Source: Pseudomonas helmanticensis
Lineage (GTDB): Bacteria > Pseudomonadota > Gammaproteobacteria > Pseudomonadales > Pseudomonadaceae
Length of the DNA stretch: 64,000 nt
Assembly (NCBI RefSeq): GCF_900182985.1
Contig: NZ_FXUY01000001.1
Location: 4,413,501 to 4,477,500 of the forward strand
Reading direction: 5' to 3'
Of the stretch, positions 34,675-42,863 are shown in pieces; position 1 is the first letter of the stretch; every line of letters begins with the position of its first letter. The position numbers were made by a program, and so were the translations under genes. The notes below the pieces were generated by a model. The model did not search any database. It was given only the letters and a program-made list of their open reading frames with translations, and was not told the origin of the DNA.

Positions 34675-35775
34675 TCAAGTCCCTGATTTGATTTTGGTCC
34701 AGGCCCGCGTGCGTGCCCGCTCGGCATCACGAGGCAACGGTTGCAGGGTGTACAGCGTGCTCATCGCCGCATCCGTCGGGTACAGGTTGGGATTGTTGCG
34801 GATCGCCGGATCGACCCGTTCGGTGGCGTCCTTGTTCGGGTTCGGATAGCCGACAAAGTCGCTGACCGGTGCGATTACCGCTGGTTGCAAGAGGTAATTG
34901 ATGAAGGTGTAGGCGTCCTCGGTGTTCTTCGCGCCCTTGGGAATCGCGAGCATGTCGAACCAGATAGGTGCACCTTCCTTGGGCAGGCGCATATCGACCA
35001 CCACACCATTTTTGGCTTCCTTGGCGCGGTTGGCGGCTTGCGAGAAGCTGCCGGAATAGCCGACCGCCACGCAGATGTCGCCGTTGGCGATATCGGCCAT
35101 GTACTTGGACGAATGGAAATAAGTCACGTACGGACGGATCTTCATCAACAGCGCTTCAGCCTTGGCGTAATCCGCCGGGTTCTTGCTGTTCGGATCGAGA
35201 CCCAAGTGTTGCAGGGCCAGCGGCAGAATTTCCGACGGCGAATCGAGCAGGGCGACGCCGCACTGCTTGAGCTTGCTGATGTTTTCTTCCTTGAAGATCA
35301 GATCCCAGCTGTCCACCGGCGCATTGTCGCCCAGCGCAGCTTTTACCTTGGCCGGGTTGAAGCCGATCAGGATGGTGCCGTACATGTACGGCACGGCGAA
35401 TTTGTTGCCCGGATCGTTGGCTTCGATCAGCTTCATCAGTTTCGGATCGAGGTGGTTCCAGTTCGGCAGCTTGCTGCGATCCAGCGGCTGGAACACCCCG
35501 GCTTCGATCTGCTTGGCGAGGAACACGTTGGACGGTACTACCACGTCGTACCCGGAATTGCCGGTGAGCAGCTTGGCTTCCAGCGCTTCGTTGGTGTCGA
35601 AGATGTCGTAGACCAGTTTGGTCTGGGTGTTCTGTGCCTTGAAGTCTTCAAGGGCCTTGGGCGTGATGTAGTCGAACCAGTTGTAGACGCGCAACGTGCG
35701 TTCTTCAGCGTGGACGACCCCGCTCAGCAGCGCGGCGCACAAGGCCGGCACGATGACCTGCTTGAGGGTTTTCAT
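34675..35775 (-). CDS. Polyamine ABC transporter substrate-binding protein (PotF/SpuD-like)
   Basis: Periplasmic binding protein of 366 aa with a signal peptide (MKTLKQVIVPALCAALLSGVVHA). The family features LRVYNWFDYITPKALEDFK, VYDIFDTNEALEAKLL, GYDVVVPSN and PYMYGTILIGFN mark the PotD/PotF group that captures putrescine or spermidine. Its ATG overlaps the stop of the acetylpolyamine amidohydrolase by 4 nt (ATGA), so the two are translationally coupled. No permease or ATPase gene for the transporter is present, so it must use components encoded elsewhere or serve as a sensor. A strong terminator ends the operon. Confidence 0.88.
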   Translation of the reverse strand: MKTLKQVIVPALCAALLSGVVHAEERTLRVYNWFDYITPKALEDFKAQNTQTKLVYDIFDTNEALEAKLLTGNSGYDVVVPSNVFLAKQIEAGVFQPLDRSKLPNWNHLDPKLMKLIEANDPGNKFAVPYMYGTILIGFNPAKVKAALGDNAPVDSWDLIFKEENISKLKQCGVALLDSPSEILPLALQHLGLDPNSKNPADYAKAEALLMKIRPYVTYFHSSKYMADIANGDICVAVGYSGSFSQAANRAKEAKNGVVVDMRLPKEGAPIWFDMLAIPKGAKNTEDAYTFINYLLQPAVIAPVSDFVGYPNPNKDATERVDPAIRNNPNLYPTDAAMSTLYTLQPLPRDAERARTRAWTKIKSGT

Positions 35776-36797
35776 TGTTCGAAACCTTCCAGCACGTTCA
35801 CCGCGTTGATGCCGATTTCTTCGACGGCATAGCCACCTTCCATGACGAACAGCGTCGGCTTGCCGAGGGCGGCAATACGCTTGCCCATCGCCAGGTAGTC
35901 CGGGCTGTCGAGCTTGAACTGCGAGATGGGATCGTCCTTGAACGTATCGACACCCAGCGACACGACAATGATGTCGGCACCGTAACGGTCGATCTCGGCG
36001 CAAGCCTGCTCGAGTGCCGCGCTCCAGGCAGCCCAGCCGGAGCCGGCCGGCAATGGGTAGTTGAAGTTGAAACCTTCACCGGCACCTTCGCCGTGCTCAT
36101 CGTCGTAGCCGAGGAAGAACGGGAATTCCGCTTCCGGGTGGCCGTGGATCGAGGTGAACAGCACATCGCTACGCTCGTAGAAAATCGACTGTGTGCCGTT
36201 GCCGTGGTGATAGTCGACGTCGAGGATCGCGACTTTCTTGTGGCCCGCATTGAGGAATGCCTGAGCGGCGATGGCGGCGTTGTTGAGGTAGCAATAACCG
36301 CCCATCAAATCGCTGGCGGCGTGGTGTCCCGGTGGACGGCACAGGGCGAAGGCACTGCGCGCGCCAGCCTGGATGTGCGCTTGCGCAGTCAGGGCAACTT
36401 GCGCTGCGCTGTACGCCGCTTGCCAGGTGCCGGCGGTGATCGGTGCGCCGCCGTCGAAACTGTAATAACCGAGTTGGCCATGCAGGCTGGTCGGTTTGAT
36501 TGCGCGCAGGGTGCGTGCCGGCCAGGTGTAGGGCAGCAGATCACCGTCGGTGTTGAATTCGGTCCAGCGATCCCAGGCACCTTTGAAGAAGTCGAGGTAG
36601 TCGCGGCTGTGAATGCGCGCGATGGGTTCGAGACCGAAATCCTTCGGCGCCTCGACCGGGCCGAGGTTCTGGTTTTGCACCCGTTGCAGTACGTGGTCGG
36701 CGCGCGACGGCATTTCGAAGCACGGTTTGAGCTGGCCATCGATGAGTTCGCAGCGGCCATGGTGCAGGTGGTGATCGTCTGAGTAGATCGTCAGCAT
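35772..36797 (-). CDS. aphA: Acetylpolyamine amidohydrolase (class II histone deacetylase family)
   Basis: Zinc-dependent deacetylase of 341 aa that would remove acetyl groups from acetylputrescine, acetylcadaverine or related amines in polyamine catabolism. Catalytic features are present: the tandem His in RPPGHHAASD, the metal ligands in LDVDYHHGNGTQ, and the late D in SLGVDTFKDDP with EGGYAVEEIG. The chosen ATG at 36797 gives the family start MLTIYSDDHHLHHG; a frame extending 120 residues upstream runs through a REP element. It is followed by a coupled polyamine-binding protein, as I recall for P. aeruginosa aphA. Confidence 0.9.
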   Translation of the reverse strand: MLTIYSDDHHLHHGRCELIDGQLKPCFEMPSRADHVLQRVQNQNLGPVEAPKDFGLEPIARIHSRDYLDFFKGAWDRWTEFNTDGDLLPYTWPARTLRAIKPTSLHGQLGYYSFDGGAPITAGTWQAAYSAAQVALTAQAHIQAGARSAFALCRPPGHHAASDLMGGYCYLNNAAIAAQAFLNAGHKKVAILDVDYHHGNGTQSIFYERSDVLFTSIHGHPEAEFPFFLGYDDEHGEGAGEGFNFNYPLPAGSGWAAWSAALEQACAEIDRYGADIIVVSLGVDTFKDDPISQFKLDSPDYLAMGKRIAALGKPTLFVMEGGYAVEEIGINAVNVLEGFEQ

Positions 36798-36925
36798 TTG
36801 TTGTTCTCCGCAGGGCTGATTCGGTTGCCCCCAGTGTTGCGGTGCGAGGCGAATCGGAGAACGGCAGGAAAGGCCAAAAAGGGATCGATATGGCCAAAAA
36901 TCCTGACCGAAATTCGCCCCCTGAG

Positions 36926-36999
36926 GATCAAAGGATCGCAGCCTTCGGCAGCTCCTGCACCGATCCCTGTGGGAGCTGCCGAAGGCTGCGATCTTTTGA
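36926..36999. repeat. REP palindrome, family 1
   Basis: GATCAAAGGATCGCAGCCTT-type arm and its inverse around a short loop, between aphA and the AraC-type gene. Its end lies 3 nt from the AraC stop codon. Confidence 0.9.
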
Positions 37000-37002
37000 C
37001 TT

Positions 37003-37995
37003 TCAAGCCCTGAATTGGCTGGGGGCGACACCGCTCCAGCGCACGAATGCGTGGCGAAAACTCGCGGTTTCGCTGAAGCCAAGGGTTTCGGCGATACGGT
37101 AAATCGGCAGTTGATCCTCACACAGCATCTGCTTGGCCCGTTCAAAGCGCAGTTCATCGAGCAGTTCCTGGTAACTGCTGCCCATGTCCTTCAGATGCCG
37201 GCGCAGGGTGCGCGGCGAACAGTTCATTTGCTGCGCCAGACCTTCCAGGCCCGGCGCGGGGTTCAACTGGGCACAGAGCAACTGACGGATGCGTCCGAGC
37301 CAGGCCTGACGCCCGGTAAACTCCAGGTTTTGCTTGCGACAGCGCTCGGCCATCGCCTGGTGGGTGATGGCATCGGCCAGTGGCAACGGCTGATCGAGCC
37401 AGCGCCGGTCGAAGGCAAAGGCGTTGTCCTTGGCAGCGAAGTGCAACGGGCTGTCGAAGTGTTCGGCGTAGCTGTGGCGGTAATCCGGTGCAGCGTGTTC
37501 GAATCGTGTCGCGAGCAGCGGCAGTGGATGGCCGAGCAAGTCGTCACAGATCAGTTTCAGCGAAACCAGGCAGAACTCGGCATTGAATACCGCCATAGCG
37601 GGACTTTCGCGGTAGTCGGCTGCCACGAACCAGACGCGCTGGCCGTCGTCTTCCAGGCTCAGTTCGAAAAGTGTTCCCAGCAGCGCCGGATATTTGATTG
37701 CCAAGTGCAATGCGTCACCGAAGGTGGCACAGGTCAGCAGTGCGTAACCGAGAATGCCGTAACAGGAAACGTGCATGCGCCGACCCAATTCAAGGCCGAT
37801 GTCGTGTTTGAGAGCGACCGCGTTGGCGCAGACCTGCATCTCCTGATTGGTGGTGATGCGCGTGTCGGCCCGGTTCAAATCTGCCGCACTGATGCCGCTG
37901 CCGGCCAGTAGCGCGTCGCTCGACAAGCCTTCGGCCTTGAAGGTGTTGAGGATCAGAGAAACCGCGTTGAGGGTGGTGAGATGGGAGTGCAGCAT
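37003..37995 (-). CDS. AraC-family transcriptional regulator
   Basis: Regulator of 330 aa. An N-terminal arabinose-binding-like (AraC_binding_2 type) domain (residues ~10-190, with MHVSCYGILGYALLTCATFGDAL) is followed by a C-terminal pair of helix-turn-helices (~235-328; RTLRRHLKDMGSSYQELLDELRFERAKQML and IAETLGFSETASFRHAFVRWSGVAPSQFR). This layout is shared with OruR/ArgR-like regulators of amine and amino-acid catabolism. It sits upstream of aphA-potF on the same strand and is the likely activator, though a REP element separates them. The inducer is unknown. Confidence 0.85.
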   Translation of the reverse strand: MLHSHLTTLNAVSLILNTFKAEGLSSDALLAGSGISAADLNRADTRITTNQEMQVCANAVALKHDIGLELGRRMHVSCYGILGYALLTCATFGDALHLAIKYPALLGTLFELSLEDDGQRVWFVAADYRESPAMAVFNAEFCLVSLKLICDDLLGHPLPLLATRFEHAAPDYRHSYAEHFDSPLHFAAKDNAFAFDRRWLDQPLPLADAITHQAMAERCRKQNLEFTGRQAWLGRIRQLLCAQLNPAPGLEGLAQQMNCSPRTLRRHLKDMGSSYQELLDELRFERAKQMLCEDQLPIYRIAETLGFSETASFRHAFVRWSGVAPSQFRA

Positions 37996-38041
37996 GGTCG
38001 CCTCCGTTCGGGTTCGCAGGAATCGAGCAAGTAGCGTGCCG

Positions 38042-38074
38042 CGCGAGACGCCCGCGCGTTGGCGGGCGTTCGCG
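38042..38074. other. Long GC-rich hairpin between giant paralog 3 and the AraC gene
   Basis: ACGCCCGC and GCGGGCGT pair around a 6-nt loop and the stem extends outward by CGCGA/TCGCG across one bulge. There is no T run, so it may act as a factor-assisted stop or an RNA-stability element for the giant paralog 3 transcript. Confidence 0.5.
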
Positions 38075-38091
38075 AGGTTCGTCTGCGCGAC

Positions 38092-41000
38092 TCAATCGCT
38101 GTTGAAAAACAACGTTTGCGCCTGATCCAGGCCGATCATGCTGCGATAGTAGGCCAGCCGCTGTGTGCCACTCAGTCCGCGGATGCTATTGGACTCCTGC
38201 GCCTGTTGCTGCTCCAGCGGGGTTTTGAGGCGTGCATAAAGGAACGACTTGTTCGGCACCCACGAAGTCGAATAAAGGAAGTGCGCATACCAGAGCACTT
38301 TGCGTGTGGTCCGGTCGGTGACGGTGTATTCGTCCAGATAGAGTGCCTTGGCACCTTTGAGGCGTCGCCGGGTGACGGTTTTGGCGATATTGATTGCGTT
38401 GTTTTTCTGTAGTCGCGAAACCGCCATCAGCGTGGGTGGTTGCTCTTTGGTCATTTTCAGCAGGGCTGTGCTGGCCTTCAGGTAGAGATCGTCGACGGCA
38501 TCGCTGAGCTTTTTGTTGATGACTGCGGCCGAGCGCAGGTTGCTCTCGGTGGCGTTGCTGTCTGTCAGTGCCTGGTCGATGGCACTACTGATGTGTTCCA
38601 GTTGCAGGGCCTGTTGATGAAACAGAAACTCGACACCGAGCGGCGAGCGCCCCGGCTGTTTGATGAGTTCATCCATGCGGGTAGTAAACGCTGCCAGCGT
38701 ATCGAGCAAGGTCTGTCCTTTGTTCAGGCTGGTTTCAAGTGCGGGGGTCGGGATCTTGGGTGACGTATTGCTTACACGTTCAACCCAGACTCCGGGTGTC
38801 TTCTGATGGAACGTGGCAATCACCTTGTTGGTAAGAGGTGACTTGATGTCGACCAGATCGGTTTCCAGTCCCTGTCCAGTCAGGCGTGGCTCACCGATCA
38901 GCATGCCGTTGTAGCGTGTATGGATGAATTTCTTCTTTGGCCGCGGCGGTTGTGGAGGTGGCACTGGCTGGCTTCTCAAGGTATCCCGTTCTTCAAGTAC
39001 CAGTACCAGATTGCGTTTTGCGTTGCGGTTGAGCTGATCGAGTTGTCCGCGTAACCGCGCAAAGGGCTCTTCAAGCACCTGTTCGGCGTAGGTGGTGTTG
39101 AAGTCCCCAAGACGTTCATCGAGCACGTTGAACTGCTCGATCAGGTCGTTGAGGCTATCAATGCGCTCGTCGAGCCGGGCGACGCTGCGCTCCTCCAGTG
39201 TGTCGCGCAATGCCTGCACGGCAATGTCGGCGGTGTCGACAATCTGGTCAAGGATGCGCCAGGCTTCGGCGGCCGTTGCCACTGAGTGTTCGGCCAGGCA
39301 AGTGTTGCGCGCCAGCGTCACCTGCAACGCTTTGAGGTCGTCGATCGAATACGCCGGAAGTGTTCTGCGGGTGTGTTGAATCAGGTGCAACCCATCCCTT
39401 TTGAACGTTTTCAGCTCTTGCATTCGCGCTTGAATATTCTCAAGTCGGGTAATCATGTCCTGATTGAGCGTGATCATCTGTCGCGCCTCGGCAATTTGTC
39501 GATCCTCCCGGGCTTCGGCCTGCCGTTCGAGATGATTCAGTACGCTGCGCAATTTTGGCGTGAAGACGGTCAATGCTTCACGAATGCCGGCATGCGTGAG
39601 TTCAAGTTGAGCCTTGAGGTAGCCGAGGGATTTCTGCTGATAGTCGGCCGTTGGCGAAAACACATGCAATGCCTTGAGATCGCTCAAGGCTTCGCCATAG
39701 GCGGCTCGTTGTGTTTCCAGCGTCTTGAGGAATTGTTCTCGGTGAGTCGCAACCGTTTCGGTGGTGGCCGTGCTCATCGCCTGATGGGCTTTTTCAAGTT
39801 CTTGCTGCGCAGTCGCTTTGCGGTTTTCAAATGCCTCCAGCCGGGTGCGCAGTTTGTCCGCCTCCAATTTACCTTCGGCTCCAGCCGCACGCGTCATGCT
39901 GGTTGAGCCGCCGCCGCGCAAGCGCAATCGGGTATCGACGAACCATTCTCCACGCAGATTGCTGAACAGCGCAGGACCCGAGCGCGTCGCTGTTTGCGCA
40001 TCGATGATGTTCACCGTGCCGTTCTCATCTACCGTGACTTCGTACCAGTCCTTGCCTACCGGCGCGTAGCATTTTTTACCCTGGCGATAGAGATGAAGAT
40101 AGCGGCCTTTTTCTGTACTGGCGGCTCCCAGTCCTTCCGGCCGCTTGATCTTGAAGCGGTTCAGCACAAGGCTAAGACTGGTCGGCGTTTGATTCACCGC
40201 TCCGCTGATGTTCAGCGTCTGCTGCAAGTCTGTCACTTCGTGGGGAGCGCCCTTGTCGAGTTGCTTGAGGGTGCGTACCGGTACTGAAGGCAGTGGATCT
40301 TTAGCCGGCTTTGAGGTGACTGATTCCTGACGGGATCGTGGGGTTTGCGGACTGCGGGCGGCAATATGCAGAGTGATCGCCATGGCCAGATTGAGCAGCG
40401 CATCGGTGAGCGCTGCCCATTGCTCGGGTTTGTCGCCTTGTTCATGGGCGTCTTGAAGTGCTTGCAGTTGATCCATGATCTGCCAGATCCACGTGGCGAC
40501 GCCAGCGACGCGTCCAAGAAACGGCAGGACGCCGTTGAACAGTATCCAGCCTGCACGCTTGAAACTGGCCCAGCGATTTTCGCTGTTGGATACCGACTGG
40601 CGGTCGGCAAGCTCAACCATTGCCTGCGCGTTGGCTTTGAACAGCGCGGTGGGGAGATCGCCGGCGAGCTTTTTTGAACTCAGGCCGATCGGCCCGCTCA
40701 TCATGGTGAGTTTGCTGGAATCGATCAGAAACTCGGTGACCGACCAAGGTGACGGCAAGGTGCCGGGGAAAACATAGTTGGCATAGTCGCTGCGGGCGTT
40801 GTCAGGCAACCAGGCCAGCACCGAGTCGCGCAGGCTGGACGATTGCTGGATGGCGTAGAGCAAGTTGCTGGTAGACGGATATTGGCTCAGGGGCTGATCG
40901 AGCATCGGGCGGTACAACAGGCATGGCCCGGCGGTAGGATCCTCGGGGCCGATCACGAACATGTTGGCGACTTCGTCCTCGCTGCCGTCAGTCCTGCGTT

Positions 41001-42732
41001 TGGGGATAAAGGCCAGCGCACGCATGACGATGGTCTGGTTCTCGACTACACGATTTTTACTGTCGGTTTCCAGCACGGCCATGACATAGCGGTACCCACG
41101 CGCATCAATTCCAGCCTCGCCGCGAATCTTGCATTGCAGGGCCAGCAACGGTAGCTGGATGCGCAAGTGTCGGGCGAACAGAGTCTGTCGGGCAGCCACT
41201 GTCGACGTGCTGTCGAGCAATTGTTTTTTGATCAGCGCCGGGTAGGTTGTACCGATGTCCGCGCGGGTGACGAGATCTTCCAGATAATCCACGGTCAGCC
41301 ATGAAGGCAACGTCTTGTCGCGCGTTGAGACAAGGGTTTTGTTGCCCAGAGGGGGGACCGCGATCAGATTCTGCAAGGCCAGCTCGACGACACTGAAGTT
41401 GTAGGTGTCGATCTTTCCCGGAACGGTAAACGTGCCCCAGATCACCGGGCTTTTCACCCGCAGTTGAAGCGACTCCAGCGCCGTTTCCAGTTCGGGTGCG
41501 GTGCGCAATTGTTCAGCGTGCTCAAGCAGGGTTTGGGCGTGCAGGGTATTCAGTTGGCTCAACGCATATTCGCTGATCGGCAGGATGCCATCCAGATAGG
41601 ATTTTCCAGCGTTCTGACTGTTTAACGCGGCCAGATCCTTCAGGTGGCGAGAGTAGTTGTTCAGGTCGGGCAGGGAAGCGTTACTCAGCCAGTCGGGCAG
41701 GGCGTCCCTGAACCAGTCCAGGCCCGGACTGTTTTTTTTCGCAGACTCATGCACTTCAGGTGTCGATGTGGATAACGGTTTTTCGCTTTCGGTTGCAACG
41801 CTGTCGGAAAAATCCAGCGAACCGATCACATCGATTTGAATGGAGACCAATGCACAAGCCTGATAGTCGAAAATACTACCGAGAGGTTCGAGCAGCCGCC
41901 ATTGCAAATTGTGGTAGGTTTCGGCGGCGTTGATATGCTCGGGCAGCGTTGCTCCGAGCTTTTCCAGAGAATCGAACTTCTGGTAGCCGTTGAGTAATGA
42001 GTGGGCAAGGATGACTGTCTCGGTTTTCTGTTTGCCGATCAACACGACCATCGAAACTTCGTTCAGATGCTTGATGTTGTCGCCATCGACCAGGTCAATG
42101 GCGATCAGGTACGCGTTGATCTGATAGAGATCGTCGGGTTTTCTGTCGACTTGCGCCGGAGTTTGATAAAGCGTGCGGGCCATCGCGCAGTCAGCATCAC
42201 TCCAGCCTTTTACCTGATTGACGTTCCAGAGCTTGCGCAGGGTGTCGGACAACGCATGCCAGCGTGGCCCGGAGCTGTTGCCGGGGCTGTTCCAGAACAT
42301 CAGTTGCTGTTCCTGGAAGGCCGTAAGCATCACGGGTGCCAACAGATTGAGCAGGTTGGCGATCTCGTCGATTCGCACCGGCAAATGTACGGCGGGTTCG
42401 CTGATCGGTTGTTGCGCCAGAAAGTGCTCGCCTTCGATGTACAAGGCCGGGATGCCGTGCACGACCTGGCTGGCGAGAATTTCAGTGAGTGCCTGATAAG
42501 CCGTAGGTCCGGCCACTATCTGGTCGTCGATCAGCGCCCAGGCCGGGCTGCCGACCATTGTGCTGCCGGGATCCAGATCCAGCGCGGGATACATTTCGCG
42601 CAAATGCTGGCGCAGCAGGACGGCCGCCACATCGCGCAAGTCGGGTCCGACACTGAGTTGAGTGATCAGCGCTTCAAGGGGGTTGGCGTCGCTGACGGCT
42701 TGTGGAGTGGAGCTTGAGCTGGATGAAATCAT
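38092..42732 (-). CDS. Giant dermonecrotic-toxin-domain protein, paralog 3
   Basis: Protein of 1,546 aa. It has the same blocks as the other two: IEGEHFLAQ, LQWRLLEPLGSIFD, LLALQCKIRGEAGIDARGYRYV, GPCLLYRPMLDQPLSQYPS and LAWLPDNARSDYANYVFPG, then a hydrophobic hairpin at ~725-795 (GWILFNGVLPFLGRVAGVATW). VGKDWYEV and DTRLRLRGGG follow, then a long helical segment. In the C-terminal domain two conserved His are lost: AHFLY replaces AHFHY and FLYARLKT replaces FTAAHLKT. The start at 42732 (MISSSSSSTPQ) is preferred because AGGGA lies ~8 nt upstream; an ATG five codons earlier is possible. It is more similar to paralog 2 than to paralog 1 by eye. Function unproven. Confidence 0.75.
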   Translation of the reverse strand: MISSSSSSTPQAVSDANPLEALITQLSVGPDLRDVAAVLLRQHLREMYPALDLDPGSTMVGSPAWALIDDQIVAGPTAYQALTEILASQVVHGIPALYIEGEHFLAQQPISEPAVHLPVRIDEIANLLNLLAPVMLTAFQEQQLMFWNSPGNSSGPRWHALSDTLRKLWNVNQVKGWSDADCAMARTLYQTPAQVDRKPDDLYQINAYLIAIDLVDGDNIKHLNEVSMVVLIGKQKTETVILAHSLLNGYQKFDSLEKLGATLPEHINAAETYHNLQWRLLEPLGSIFDYQACALVSIQIDVIGSLDFSDSVATESEKPLSTSTPEVHESAKKNSPGLDWFRDALPDWLSNASLPDLNNYSRHLKDLAALNSQNAGKSYLDGILPISEYALSQLNTLHAQTLLEHAEQLRTAPELETALESLQLRVKSPVIWGTFTVPGKIDTYNFSVVELALQNLIAVPPLGNKTLVSTRDKTLPSWLTVDYLEDLVTRADIGTTYPALIKKQLLDSTSTVAARQTLFARHLRIQLPLLALQCKIRGEAGIDARGYRYVMAVLETDSKNRVVENQTIVMRALAFIPKRRTDGSEDEVANMFVIGPEDPTAGPCLLYRPMLDQPLSQYPSTSNLLYAIQQSSSLRDSVLAWLPDNARSDYANYVFPGTLPSPWSVTEFLIDSSKLTMMSGPIGLSSKKLAGDLPTALFKANAQAMVELADRQSVSNSENRWASFKRAGWILFNGVLPFLGRVAGVATWIWQIMDQLQALQDAHEQGDKPEQWAALTDALLNLAMAITLHIAARSPQTPRSRQESVTSKPAKDPLPSVPVRTLKQLDKGAPHEVTDLQQTLNISGAVNQTPTSLSLVLNRFKIKRPEGLGAASTEKGRYLHLYRQGKKCYAPVGKDWYEVTVDENGTVNIIDAQTATRSGPALFSNLRGEWFVDTRLRLRGGGSTSMTRAAGAEGKLEADKLRTRLEAFENRKATAQQELEKAHQAMSTATTETVATHREQFLKTLETQRAAYGEALSDLKALHVFSPTADYQQKSLGYLKAQLELTHAGIREALTVFTPKLRSVLNHLERQAEAREDRQIAEARQMITLNQDMITRLENIQARMQELKTFKRDGLHLIQHTRRTLPAYSIDDLKALQVTLARNTCLAEHSVATAAEAWRILDQIVDTADIAVQALRDTLEERSVARLDERIDSLNDLIEQFNVLDERLGDFNTTYAEQVLEEPFARLRGQLDQLNRNAKRNLVLVLEERDTLRSQPVPPPQPPRPKKKFIHTRYNGMLIGEPRLTGQGLETDLVDIKSPLTNKVIATFHQKTPGVWVERVSNTSPKIPTPALETSLNKGQTLLDTLAAFTTRMDELIKQPGRSPLGVEFLFHQQALQLEHISSAIDQALTDSNATESNLRSAAVINKKLSDAVDDLYLKASTALLKMTKEQPPTLMAVSRLQKNNAINIAKTVTRRRLKGAKALYLDEYTVTDRTTRKVLWYAHFLYSTSWVPNKSFLYARLKTPLEQQQAQESNSIRGLSGTQRLAYYRSMIGLDQAQTLFFNSD

Positions 42733-42761
42733 CGTGCGTCCCTGCATTGGTGATGGAGCTT

Positions 42762-42780
42762 CCCGAGGCCAGGCCTCGGG
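42762..42780 (-). promoter_or_regulatory. Leader hairpin of giant paralog 3
   Basis: CCCGAGGCC and GGCCTCGGG form a perfect 9-bp stem around a single A, 30 nt before the start codon. There is no T run. It lies between the promoter-like motif and the ribosome binding site. Confidence 0.55.
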
Positions 42781-42814
42781 GTTGCTTCATGCTATGGGGG
42801 CACAATCGAGCGAT

Positions 42815-42830
42815 GGTGGTAGATATATAT
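42815..42830 (-). promoter_or_regulatory. Shared promoter-like motif upstream of giant paralog 3
   Basis: On the minus strand ATATATATCTACCACC, about 85 nt before the start codon. It is identical over 14 nt to the element of paralog 1. Confidence 0.5.
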
Positions 42831-42863
42831 GCTGTGCGGTTTTAATCCTGACAGTCGGAGCGA

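Noticed and set aside
25207..42732. The giant genes as polymorphic toxins with immunity genes
   Set aside because: Their C-termini are alike rather than variable, and no small gene follows any of them; the SMI1/KNR4 gene is more than 20 kb away.
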